This document shows, in pieces, positions 1-7,504 of a stretch of DNA of 13,158 nt. A model generated the notes under the pieces. That model saw only the letters and a list, made by a program, of their open reading frames with translations. It ran no database searches and was not told where the DNA came from. Numbering within the stretch: the first letter of the stretch is position 1; every line of letters begins with the position of its first letter. Both the position numbers and the translations under genes were made by a program. The stretch is from an uncultured Rhodobacterales bacterium (GTDB lineage: Bacteria; Pseudomonadota; Alphaproteobacteria; Rhodobacterales; Rhodobacteraceae), in NCBI GenBank assembly GCA_937901055.1, contig CALCGO010000172.1, forward strand, positions 1-13,158. Direction: 5' to 3'.

Positions 1-2019
1 CCATACGACGGGGATATCGACCCCTCGCAACTTACACAGGCCTTGGCCAAAGGTGCGCGTGACTTAGGCACCAAAATCGTCCGGTTTTGCCCTGTCGAAG
101 GCGTGGAACGCGCGAATGACGAGTGGGTTTTAACTACGCCTAAAGGTAAAATCCGCGCTGAAATCGTTGTGAACGCCGCCGGATACCGTGCGCAGGAACT
201 CGGCCGCATGTTCATCCCGTTCGGTGGCCGCGAAGTCCCGATGATGACGATGAGCCACCAATATTTGCTGACCGATGAAATCCCGGAACTAGAAGAATGG
301 TCAAACGCTAATAACCAGAAACTACCCTTATTGCGCGACGTCGACAGCTCGTACTATCTGCGCCAAGAAAAGAACGGCCTGAACCTCGGCCCTTATGAAC
401 GAAACTGCAAAAGCCACTGGATGACGGCAGACGACAAGATGCCGGACGATTTTTCCTTCCAGCTTTACCCAGACGATCTGGATCGCCTTGAATGGTATAT
501 CGAGGATGCAATGGCCCGCGTGCCCATGCTCGGCAAAGTCGGGATTAACAAGGTTATCAACGGCCCCATCCCCTACACGCCCGACGGAAACGGCCTGATC
601 GGCCCCATGCCCGGCGTGCAAAACGCGTTCGAAGCATGCGTTTTCACCTTCGGTATCGCCCAAGCCGGCGGCGCAGGCAAAGTACTGGCCGAATGGGTGA
701 CCGAGGGCGAAACCGAATGGGATATGTGGTCCACCGACCCCCGTCGTTTCACAGATCATTGCGATCAGGATTACACGAACAAGAAAGGCATGGAGGTATA
801 CGGCTACGAATACGCCATGCATTTCCCGCGCCATGAATGGCCAACCGCGCGGGACAAAAAACTGTCTCCGCTTCATGACAAAGTAAAATCACTCGGCGGC
901 GTTTTGGGCGCATATAACGGCTGGGAACGCGCGAACTGGTTTGCACAAGTTGGTGACGATACATCCCACGAATCCACGCAAACTTGGGACCGTGACGGAC
1001 CTTGGCAGCAGCGCATCCGCGAAGAATGCCACGCCGTGCGCGATGGTGTCGGCGTATTGGACTTGCCGGGATTCTCGCGGTTCAAAGTTGCCGGAAAAGG
1101 GGCCGCGAATTGGCTGAAGGGCCTCACCGCGTCCCGATTACCATCGCCAAACCGCATCGGCCTTGCCTATTTCACGGACACCCGAGGACGCGTCCTAACC
1201 GAAATGTCGATCTTCGCTTATTCCGACGAGGAATTCACCTTAATCACAGCCGCGACCGCGCAGTGGCACGACTTCGAACTACTTAAGAAAGCCCTACCGA
1301 AAGATGGCTCAATCACCCTGACCGATCACACGGTGGAATATTCGTGCCTAATCGTCACCGGCCCCAAATCACGCGATCTGTTCACAGCCATCGGGGCACA
1401 AGCCGACCTTTCAGCCCCGTGGTTAAGCTTTCAGGATGCCGTTGTAGCTGGCAAACCATGCAAACTGGCGCGCGTGTCTTTTGCCGGTGAGCTGGGCTGG
1501 GAAGTCCACGCCAAGTTGGCTGACATGCCGGCCATCTATGACGCGCTGCTTAATGGCGGTGCTAAACCATTCGGTATGTATGCCCTCGACAGTCTGCGTC
1601 TGGAAAAAGGGTATAGGGCTTGGAAGGGTGACCTTTCTACTGATTATTCCATGTTGGAATCCGGTTTGGACAGGTTCCTCAAGCTCGACAAGCCCGAAGA
1701 TTTCCCCGGCAAAGCCGCGCTTCAGAACGAAAAGCAGCAAGGTGTCAAAAAACGGTTCGTAACCTTGATAATCGAGGCAGGGGAATCCGACGCTCCCTAC
1801 ATGTCCACCCTTTGGCACGATGGAAAAGTCGTCGGTGAAACCACATCAGGCGGTTGGGGCCATCGTATCGACAAATCCATCGCGCTCGGCATGTTGCGCG
1901 TTGATCTAACCGACCCCGACACCGAAATCGAAGTCGAAATCTACGGTAAACGCTGCAAAGCCACCGTCCAGCCTGACCAACCCCTCTGGGATCCGAAAAA
2001 CGAAAGATTAAGATCATGA
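1..2019 (+). CDS. FAD-dependent oxidoreductase/aminomethyltransferase fusion (dimethylglycine or sarcosine dehydrogenase-like), 5' partial
   Basis: The reading frame is open from base 1 and ends in TGA at 2017-2019, giving 672 visible residues. Alignment with the next gene (its 'KDGQGDP' matches 'YDGDIDP' here) suggests about 146 N-terminal residues are missing, including the FAD GxGxxG fold and the flavinylation His. Visible in order: the rest of the DAO oxidoreductase domain (to about 250, with NGPIPYTPDG and the C-terminal FAD-contact stretch QAGGAGK), the linker domain with GWERANWF (about 307-314), and a folate-binding GCV_T domain plus GCV_T C-terminal barrel (about 340-660). Family members oxidatively demethylate N-methylglycines and load the one-carbon unit on tetrahydrofolate in the cytoplasm. 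The exact substrate cannot be read from sequence. Oddity: the Asp usually found before the hydrophobic residue in the T-protein GGIxxDL motif is Glu here (visible residue 401). The gene overlaps its downstream paralogue by 4 bases, implying translational coupling. The internal TTG at 43 is not the start. Confidence 0.9.
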   Translation, partial: PYDGDIDPSQLTQALAKGARDLGTKIVRFCPVEGVERANDEWVLTTPKGKIRAEIVVNAAGYRAQELGRMFIPFGGREVPMMTMSHQYLLTDEIPELEEWSNANNQKLPLLRDVDSSYYLRQEKNGLNLGPYERNCKSHWMTADDKMPDDFSFQLYPDDLDRLEWYIEDAMARVPMLGKVGINKVINGPIPYTPDGNGLIGPMPGVQNAFEACVFTFGIAQAGGAGKVLAEWVTEGETEWDMWSTDPRRFTDHCDQDYTNKKGMEVYGYEYAMHFPRHEWPTARDKKLSPLHDKVKSLGGVLGAYNGWERANWFAQVGDDTSHESTQTWDRDGPWQQRIREECHAVRDGVGVLDLPGFSRFKVAGKGAANWLKGLTASRLPSPNRIGLAYFTDTRGRVLTEMSIFAYSDEEFTLITAATAQWHDFELLKKALPKDGSITLTDHTVEYSCLIVTGPKSRDLFTAIGAQADLSAPWLSFQDAVVAGKPCKLARVSFAGELGWEVHAKLADMPAIYDALLNGGAKPFGMYALDSLRLEKGYRAWKGDLSTDYSMLESGLDRFLKLDKPEDFPGKAALQNEKQQGVKKRFVTLIIEAGESDAPYMSTLWHDGKVVGETTSGGWGHRIDKSIALGMLRVDLTDPDTEIEVEIYGKRCKATVQPDQPLWDPKNERLRS

Positions 2020-4463
2020 ATAAACCCCTCCCGTCACATGCACGCGCTGTTGTAATTGGTGGCGGCGTCGCTGGTGCTTCCGTAGCGTATCACCTTGCTA
2101 AACTTGGCTGGAAAGACGTGATATTGCTGGAGCGCAAACAGTTAACCAGCGGCACGACATGGCACGCCGCAGGCTTGATCGGCCAACTTCGTGCCAGCTC
2201 AAACATGACCCGTTTGGCGAAATATACACAGGAACTCTACTTCGATCTGGAGGCCGAAACAGGCGTCGCGACAGGCATCAAACGCAACGGTTCCATCAGC
2301 GTCGCCCTTACCGAGGAACGTCGCGAGGAACTATATCGCGGCGCTTCCATGGCGCGCGCTTTCGGCGTTGAAGTCGAGGAGATTTCACCGACCGAGGCCA
2401 AAAACCGGTACCCGCATCTGAACATTGATGATGTTGTTGGCGCGGTATATCTGCCCAAAGACGGGCAAGGCGACCCTGCCAACGTTACCCACGCTATGGC
2501 CAAAGGTGCTCGGCAAATGGGTGTGCAAATTTTCGAAAACGTCAAAGTTAGTGATATCAAAACCGAAAACGGGCGCATCGCGGGCGTTACTGCCGAACAG
2601 AACGGCGAGACCACCCACATCACTTGTGATCACGTCGTCAACTGCGCGGGAATGTGGGCGCAAAAAGTCGGCGATATGGTCGGCGCGGCGATCCCACTTC
2701 ATGCTTGCGAGCACTTCTACATCGTTACTGAAGGCATTGAAAATCTGGGCAAGCTGCCGGTTCTGCGCGTGCCCGATGAATGCGCCTATTACAAAGAAGA
2801 CGCCGGAAAAATCCTGCTGGGCGCGTTTGAACCCGTCGCCAAACCTTGGGGCATGGACGGCATCTCCGAAGATTTCGAGTTTGACCAACTGCCCGAAGAT
2901 TTCGACCATTTCGAACCGATCCTCGAAAAGGCCATCGAGCGTATGCCGCTGTTGGCCGATGCAGGCATTCACACCTTCTTTAACGGCCCCGAAAGCTTCA
3001 CGCCCGATGATCGGTATTACCTTGGCGAAACGCCAGAGGTCGAAAATTTCTGGGTCTGTTGTGGGTTCAATTCCGTCGGCATTCAATCCGCTGGCGGCGC
3101 TGGCATGGCGTTGGCGCAGTGGATGGAAGACGGCGCGCCCCCGTTCGATCTGTGGGATGTGGACATCCGCCGCGTGCAACCTTTCCAGAACAACCGCGCG
3201 TATTTGAAAGAACGCGTTAGCGAAAGCCTCGGGCTGCTGTATGCCGACCATTTCCCATATCGCCAGCCTGTGACTTCACGCGGCATCCGCCGCTCGCCAA
3301 TTCACGAACACCTGAAAAAACGTGGTGCGGTGTTTGGCGAAAGCAGCGGTTGGGAACGCGCCAACTGGTTTGCGGACGAAGGTCAGACGCCCGAATACGA
3401 GTATTCATGGCAGCGTCAGAATTGGTTCGAAAACGCCAAACGCGAGCATACGGCAATCCGGACCGGTGTCGGCATGTTCGACATGACCAGTTTCGGCAAA
3501 ATCCGCGTTGAGGGCCGCGACGCGTGCGCCTTCCTCCAACGGCTTTGCGCCAACCAGATGGACGTCGAAAACGGCAAAATCGTCTACACCCAAATGCTGA
3601 ACGAACGCGGCGGGATCGAATCCGACCTGACGGTGACCCGCTTGTCGGAAACCGCCTATCTACTGGTCGTCCCAGGCGGCACATTGCAACGCGACCTCGC
3701 ATGGCTGCGCCGTCATTTGACCGACGAATTCGTGGTAATCACCGACGTAACCGCAGGCGAAGCCGTGTTTGCCATAATGGGCCCAAAATCCCGCGAGCTG
3801 TTGCAAAAAGTCAGCCCAAATGACTTCTCAAACGAGGCCCACCCCTTCGGCACCATGCGCAATAGCGAGATCGGAATGGGCATGGCCCGCGCGCACCGTG
3901 TTACCTATGTCGGTGAACTCGGTTGGGAGATATACGTCTCAACTGACCAAGCCGCCCATGTGTTCGAGGCGATTGAAAAAGCAGGCGAGGACGTTGACCT
4001 GAAACTCTGCGGGTTGCATGTTCTGGACAGTTGCCGGATCGAAAAGGCTTACCGCCATTTCGGCCATGATATTACGGATGAAGACCACGTGATCGAAGCG
4101 GGCCTAGGCTTCGCTGTTAAGGTCGACAAAGGTGATTTCATAGGTCGTGATGCCGTGCTGGCGAAACGCAAAAACGGGTTGGAAAAACGGTTCTTACAGT
4201 TCCTGTTGAACGACCCTGAACCGCTGCTTTACCACAACGAACCGATCCTGCGAGATGGCGTCATCGTCGGGCATTTGTCGTCTGGTAACTACGGCCACCA
4301 CCTCGGTGCGGCCATCGGGCTTGGGTATGTCCCGTGCAAGGGCGAAACTGCCGCACAGGTTCTGGCCTCAACTTACGAACTTGAAATCGCGGGCAAAAGG
4401 TTCAGTGCAATAGCCAGCCTAAAACCCCTCTATGATCCCAAATCCGAACGCGTAAAGGAGTAA
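2016..4463 (+). CDS. FAD-dependent oxidoreductase/aminomethyltransferase fusion (dimethylglycine or sarcosine dehydrogenase-like), complete
   Basis: This complete 815-residue protein has the usual length of the bacterial dimethylglycine/sarcosine dehydrogenase family. The N-terminal Rossmann motif is GGGVAGAS (15-22). TTWHAAG follows near 47-53; His50 corresponds to the residue that carries covalent 8-alpha-(N3-histidyl) FAD in mitochondrial dimethylglycine and sarcosine dehydrogenases. The oxidoreductase domain runs to about 385, a linker domain with GWERANWF sits near 444-451, then GCV_T and its C-terminal barrel run to the end. The folate motif GGIESDLTV (about 531-539) keeps the conserved Asp. 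There is no signal peptide, so it acts in the cytoplasm. Expected reaction: oxidation of an N-methyl group to an iminium, then transfer to tetrahydrofolate as methylene-THF. It starts inside the ATGA shared with the previous gene and has only a weak Shine-Dalgarno, consistent with coupled translation. It is a paralogue of that gene, so the two may handle successive demethylations or form a complex; this is inference. Confidence 0.93.
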   Translation: MNKPLPSHARAVVIGGGVAGASVAYHLAKLGWKDVILLERKQLTSGTTWHAAGLIGQLRASSNMTRLAKYTQELYFDLEAETGVATGIKRNGSISVALTEERREELYRGASMARAFGVEVEEISPTEAKNRYPHLNIDDVVGAVYLPKDGQGDPANVTHAMAKGARQMGVQIFENVKVSDIKTENGRIAGVTAEQNGETTHITCDHVVNCAGMWAQKVGDMVGAAIPLHACEHFYIVTEGIENLGKLPVLRVPDECAYYKEDAGKILLGAFEPVAKPWGMDGISEDFEFDQLPEDFDHFEPILEKAIERMPLLADAGIHTFFNGPESFTPDDRYYLGETPEVENFWVCCGFNSVGIQSAGGAGMALAQWMEDGAPPFDLWDVDIRRVQPFQNNRAYLKERVSESLGLLYADHFPYRQPVTSRGIRRSPIHEHLKKRGAVFGESSGWERANWFADEGQTPEYEYSWQRQNWFENAKREHTAIRTGVGMFDMTSFGKIRVEGRDACAFLQRLCANQMDVENGKIVYTQMLNERGGIESDLTVTRLSETAYLLVVPGGTLQRDLAWLRRHLTDEFVVITDVTAGEAVFAIMGPKSRELLQKVSPNDFSNEAHPFGTMRNSEIGMGMARAHRVTYVGELGWEIYVSTDQAAHVFEAIEKAGEDVDLKLCGLHVLDSCRIEKAYRHFGHDITDEDHVIEAGLGFAVKVDKGDFIGRDAVLAKRKNGLEKRFLQFLLNDPEPLLYHNEPILRDGVIVGHLSSGNYGHHLGAAIGLGYVPCKGETAAQVLASTYELEIAGKRFSAIASLKPLYDPKSERVKE
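4454..4460 (+). promoter_or_regulatory. Strong ribosome binding site of the MttB-family gene
   Basis: AAAGGAG lies inside the last codons of the preceding dehydrogenase gene, six bases before the ATG at 4467. It fixes that start and suggests independent, efficient translation of the methyltransferase, unlike the coupled dehydrogenase pair. Confidence 0.75.
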
Positions 4464-4466
4464 TAT

Positions 4467-6008
4467 ATGAGCAGAAGAACAGGTGGCCGAAATGCCCGTC
4501 ACGCCATGCGAGCAGCACCGCTAGCAGAAGACATCCGCCCGATCCGCGCGGGGATGGAAGGGGGGGGCTACAAGCCACTATCCGAAAACGATATCGCTCT
4601 GGTGCACGAGGCCGCGTTGGAAACCCTCGCTGACATCGGATTCAAAGACGCCACGGAAGGTTGCATCGCTGCCTGCACAGCGGTCGGGGCGACTTATACA
4701 GACGGGCGGTTGTTTTTCCCCCGTGAACTGGTGCTTGAAACCATCAAGAACGCAAACCGCGATTTCGCCCTGTGTGGGCAGGACCCGAAACACGACGTGC
4801 AGCCGCAAAGTGCCAAGGTGCATTTCGGCACGGCAGGCGCAGCGGTGCATATCGTGGACGTTGAAAAGAACGAATACCGCGAGAGCCTGCTGCAAGACCT
4901 TTACGACGCCGCGCGTATCGTGGACCAACAGGACAACATCCACTTTTTCCAACGTCCAATGGTACCGCGCGATATGACGTCCGAGTTGGAACTGGACATA
5001 AACACCCTTTATGCCAGCCTTTCAGGTACCACCAAACACGTCGGAACAAGCATCACGCTGGTCGAAAACTGCAAACCGTTCGTCGACATGATTTATGCGA
5101 TTGCGGGCGGTGAAGAGGCATTCCGTGCCCGCCCGTTCGTGTCGGTCTCCGCCACCTTCGTAGTGCCGCCACTGCGCTTCGCAACCGAAGCCCTTGATGT
5201 GATCGCCGAGATGGTTAACGCGGGCGTTCCCATATTGCTTTTGTCTGCCGGACAAGCGGGCGCTACATCCCCCGCGGCGTTGGCCGGATCGGTGGTGCAA
5301 TCCATTGCCGAAGTACTGGCGGGGTTGGTGTATATCAACGCGCTGGCCCCCGGTCATCCGGCGATATTCGGCCCGTGGCCGTTTGTGTCGGACCTGCGCA
5401 CTGGCGCTATGTCCGGTGGCTCGGGCGAACAATCGTTGCTGATCGCGGCGGTGACGCAGATGGCCAACCATTACGACCTGCCAAGCGGCGTCCCTGCGGG
5501 CATGACGGACGCCAAAATGCCGGACATCCAGTCGGGCTATGAAAAAGGTATCACTACGGTTATGGCCGGGTTGGCTGGTGGCAATTTGATATATGAGGCG
5601 GCCGGAATGCACGGCTCGCTTTTGGGGTTTTGTCTGGAAAGCCTGATTGTCGATAATGATATTCTGGGCCAGTCGCTGCGCTGCGTGCGCGGGATCGAGG
5701 TGAACAAGGAAACGCTATCGCTCGAAACGATCCGCGAAGTCATCAACGGGCCGGAGCATTTTCTGGGCCAACCCCAGACGTTGGATTTGATGCAGAAGGA
5801 ATACATCTATCCAAAAATCGGCGATCGCTCGACTCCGAAGGAGTGGGAGGAGTTGCAGAAACCCGAAATCGTCGCCAAAGCTATCGCGGAAAAACGCAGG
5901 ATACTGGACGAGTATTTCCCGTCCCACATTTCCCCCGAGTTGGACGCCGAGTTACGCAAGAAATTTGACATCAAACTTCCGCGCGAACGGATGCTTCGAA
6001 CGCACTAA
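4467..6008 (+). CDS. Trimethylamine methyltransferase (MttB) superfamily protein, non-pyrrolysine type
   Basis: This 513-residue protein is about the usual MttB length. I recognise the family from the N-terminal stretch LVHEAALETLADIGF, the GTAGAAVHIVD segment (121-131), the core 'GTTKHVGTSI' region (187-196), and GMTDAKMPDIQSGYEKG (about 345-361) in the TIM-barrel. MttB-family enzymes transfer a methyl group from a methylated amine to the cobalt of a corrinoid protein. Archaeal MttB uses pyrrolysine encoded by in-frame UAG for trimethylamine. Here no amber codon interrupts the frame, as in the characterised betaine-type relatives (glycine betaine MtgB, carnitine MtcB, proline betaine MtpB), so a quaternary amine substrate is more likely. 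The ATG at 4467 follows the upstream TAA by three bases and has a strong Shine-Dalgarno, AAAGGAG at 4454-4460. A run of eight G (4560-4567) encodes Gly32-34. A terminator follows directly, so this is the last gene of the operon. No corrinoid protein gene is present here. Confidence 0.9.
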   Translation: MSRRTGGRNARHAMRAAPLAEDIRPIRAGMEGGGYKPLSENDIALVHEAALETLADIGFKDATEGCIAACTAVGATYTDGRLFFPRELVLETIKNANRDFALCGQDPKHDVQPQSAKVHFGTAGAAVHIVDVEKNEYRESLLQDLYDAARIVDQQDNIHFFQRPMVPRDMTSELELDINTLYASLSGTTKHVGTSITLVENCKPFVDMIYAIAGGEEAFRARPFVSVSATFVVPPLRFATEALDVIAEMVNAGVPILLLSAGQAGATSPAALAGSVVQSIAEVLAGLVYINALAPGHPAIFGPWPFVSDLRTGAMSGGSGEQSLLIAAVTQMANHYDLPSGVPAGMTDAKMPDIQSGYEKGITTVMAGLAGGNLIYEAAGMHGSLLGFCLESLIVDNDILGQSLRCVRGIEVNKETLSLETIREVINGPEHFLGQPQTLDLMQKEYIYPKIGDRSTPKEWEELQKPEIVAKAIAEKRRILDEYFPSHISPELDAELRKKFDIKLPRERMLRTH

Positions 6009-6033
6009 CCGAGATGAAAATCCAACACCGCAG

Positions 6034-6067
6034 AACCCCGATATTCGTACAGTTTATCGGGGTTTTT
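6034..6067 (+). terminator. Intrinsic (rho-independent) terminator ending the amine operon
   Basis: A perfect 10-bp stem, AACCCCGATA (6034-6043) with TATCGGGGTT (6055-6064), encloses an 11-base loop and runs into TTTTT at 6063-6067. It begins 25 bases after the MttB-family stop codon. It separates the amine catabolic operon from the efflux operon downstream. Confidence 0.9.
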
Positions 6068-6079
6068 GCATAAGTTTCC

Positions 6080-6109
6080 TTGATAGGCATCTTGATAAGT
6101 TATTAAATG
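6080..6109 (+). promoter_or_regulatory. Candidate promoter of the RND efflux operon
   Basis: This AT-rich stretch lies between the terminator and the adaptor gene. TTGATA occurs twice (6080-6085 and 6092-6097). The first copy could serve as a -35 with TTAAAT at 6103-6108 (17-base spacer) or TATTAA at 6101-6106 (15-base spacer) as the -10. Neither -10 is a close consensus match, so exact boundaries are uncertain. Since the strong terminator blocks read-through, a promoter somewhere in 6068-6150 is expected. Confidence 0.35.
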
Positions 6110-6115
6110 ATAACT
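6098..6115. promoter_or_regulatory. Operator-like inverted repeat upstream of the RND operon
   Basis: AGTTAT (6098-6103) and ATAACT (6110-6115) are exact inverted repeats around a 6-base centre. Allowing one mismatch, one further pair extends it on each side (T6096/A6117). The spacing and position over the likely promoter resemble binding sites of dimeric repressors (for example TetR, MarR or GntR type) that often control RND pumps. No regulator gene is in the window, so the binding protein is unknown. Confidence 0.4.
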
Positions 6116-6160
6116 AACTGAGCAAGCAATAACAGAATCAACCCCCTTCGAGGCGACAAA

Positions 6161-7504
6161 ATGACGACGACAACTCCGGCAAAAACCAAACTGAAACGGA
6201 TATTGATAATAGTCCTATCGCTCGCGATGGGCATCGCGATCGTCGTCAGTTTTGTGAAGAACAAACAACCGCCAGAACGCATTCCCTATGTCGAGGTCGA
6301 ACGCGCCGTGCGGGTTATCGAAACCGCCGAGCTGCCCCTGGTGATCGAGGCCACCGGTTTTGGCTCCGCCACGCCAGATCAGAAATGGGATGCAGTTTCA
6401 AACGTCAAAGGGCACGTGATTTTCCGTCACGACGATCTGGAAAGCGGTGAATTGTTGCCCAAAGGTACGCTGATGTTGGCAATTGATCCGGGGGTTTACG
6501 CGCTTGCCCTGGCCGAATCCGACGCTGAAATCGCCAGCGTTGACGCCGAGGTTGCGCAATTGATGCAGGAGGCCGCAAACGCTGCCCTTCTGCTGGAGTT
6601 GGAAAACCAACGCCTTGCATTGGCGGAAGCAGATCTGACACGCACGCGCACGCTGCTTGCCTCTGGCGCTGTGCCGCAAGCCAGCTTTGATACCCAACTC
6701 CGCGCGACGTTGCAACAAAGGCAGGCGGTGCAAACGCTGGAAAATCAAGCCAGCATCATCCCCATCCAACTAAGCCGTCTTCAGGCGCAAAAGGATCGTA
6801 CGTTAACTAAACGCGCGCAGGTGGAAAGCGATCTGGCCGACACAAAATTCTACGCTCCGTTCGATCTGCGTGTCAGCGATGTGCAGGTGGATTTGTATCA
6901 ATATATCAATCCCGGACAGATGCTGTTTTCAGCAGATAGCACGGACACCGCCGAGGTGGTGTTGCAGGTCCCGATGCAAAATTTGCGCCGCGTTTTGCGT
7001 GAACTGCCAAGCGAAGGCGACCTCGATATCGAGCGGCTTGACGCGTATGTTCAGCTTGTCGGTGAAGAACAGACATGGGATGCCGAAGTTGTTCGCATCG
7101 CCAACGGTATCGACCCCGCCACGCGCACCGTTCGTGTTGTTCTAAACATTCAGCAACCTGACAGCATGGCCGACCCCGTTAAGAACCCGCCGTTGCCCAA
7201 AGGCATGTATGTCGAAGGTACGCTGCACTTCACGGCCACCGAACCACGGATGATCATTCCGCAAGAAGCGATCCACGAGGGTTGGGTTTACCTTGTTGAC
7301 CCAGACGACCGACTTGAACGCCGCGAGATTGAAGTCGACTATTACCAAGGCGGCATGGCGATAATTATGTCCGGCCTTGAAGCTGGCGAGACCGTAATTC
7401 TTGACGACATCGTGCCCGCCATCACGGGCACACTGCTGGACCCAAAACGTGATCTAACAACGGAACAAACCTTGAAAATCACTGCCGCTGGGGGCGCGCT
7501 ATGA
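6161..7504 (+). CDS. RND efflux periplasmic adaptor (membrane fusion protein, HlyD/AcrA-like)
   Basis: This 447-residue protein begins with a basic tail and one hydrophobic segment (about 13-32), an uncleaved inner-membrane anchor rather than a lipobox signal. A first lipoyl half-motif follows (about 80-113, VKGHV...LPKGTLMLAIDP). A long Ala/Leu/Gln/Glu-rich helical hairpin (about 115-225) would reach towards an outer-membrane channel. The second lipoyl half is near 228-256 (TKFYAPFDLRV...INPGQMLF), then a beta-barrel and membrane-proximal domain (about 262-425). The protein links the inner-membrane pump to a TolC-like channel across the periplasm. The start at 6161 is supported by GAGG at 6150-6153, seven bases upstream. 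Its TGA (7502-7504) overlaps the pump's ATG, so the two are co-translated. Exported substrate cannot be predicted. The outer-membrane partner is absent here and probably encoded elsewhere. Confidence 0.9.
   Translation: MTTTTPAKTKLKRILIIVLSLAMGIAIVVSFVKNKQPPERIPYVEVERAVRVIETAELPLVIEATGFGSATPDQKWDAVSNVKGHVIFRHDDLESGELLPKGTLMLAIDPGVYALALAESDAEIASVDAEVAQLMQEAANAALLLELENQRLALAEADLTRTRTLLASGAVPQASFDTQLRATLQQRQAVQTLENQASIIPIQLSRLQAQKDRTLTKRAQVESDLADTKFYAPFDLRVSDVQVDLYQYINPGQMLFSADSTDTAEVVLQVPMQNLRRVLRELPSEGDLDIERLDAYVQLVGEEQTWDAEVVRIANGIDPATRTVRVVLNIQQPDSMADPVKNPPLPKGMYVEGTLHFTATEPRMIIPQEAIHEGWVYLVDPDDRLERREIEVDYYQGGMAIIMSGLEAGETVILDDIVPAITGTLLDPKRDLTTEQTLKITAAGGAL

Noticed and set aside
43..45. 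TTG at 43 as the start of the first gene
   Set aside because: The frame is open to base 1, residues before it align with the paralogue, and the FAD-binding N-terminus would be missing. The gene is cut by the window edge.
2385..3251. Long minus-strand open frame (288 codons) inside the second dehydrogenase gene, with a 260-codon plus-strand frame over the same region
   Set aside because: Both are shadows of a clearly conserved coding sequence. Their products show no recognisable domain and their composition follows from the codon bias of the real gene.
5022..5612. Minus-strand open frame of 196 codons within the MttB-family gene
   Set aside because: It is antisense to conserved MttB core motifs, has no convincing ribosome binding site and resembles no family I know.
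6009..6160. A small gene or non-coding RNA in the gap before the efflux operon
   Set aside because: Apart from the terminator, promoter-like hexamers and the inverted repeat, there is no open frame with a ribosome binding site and no second terminator to define an RNA.
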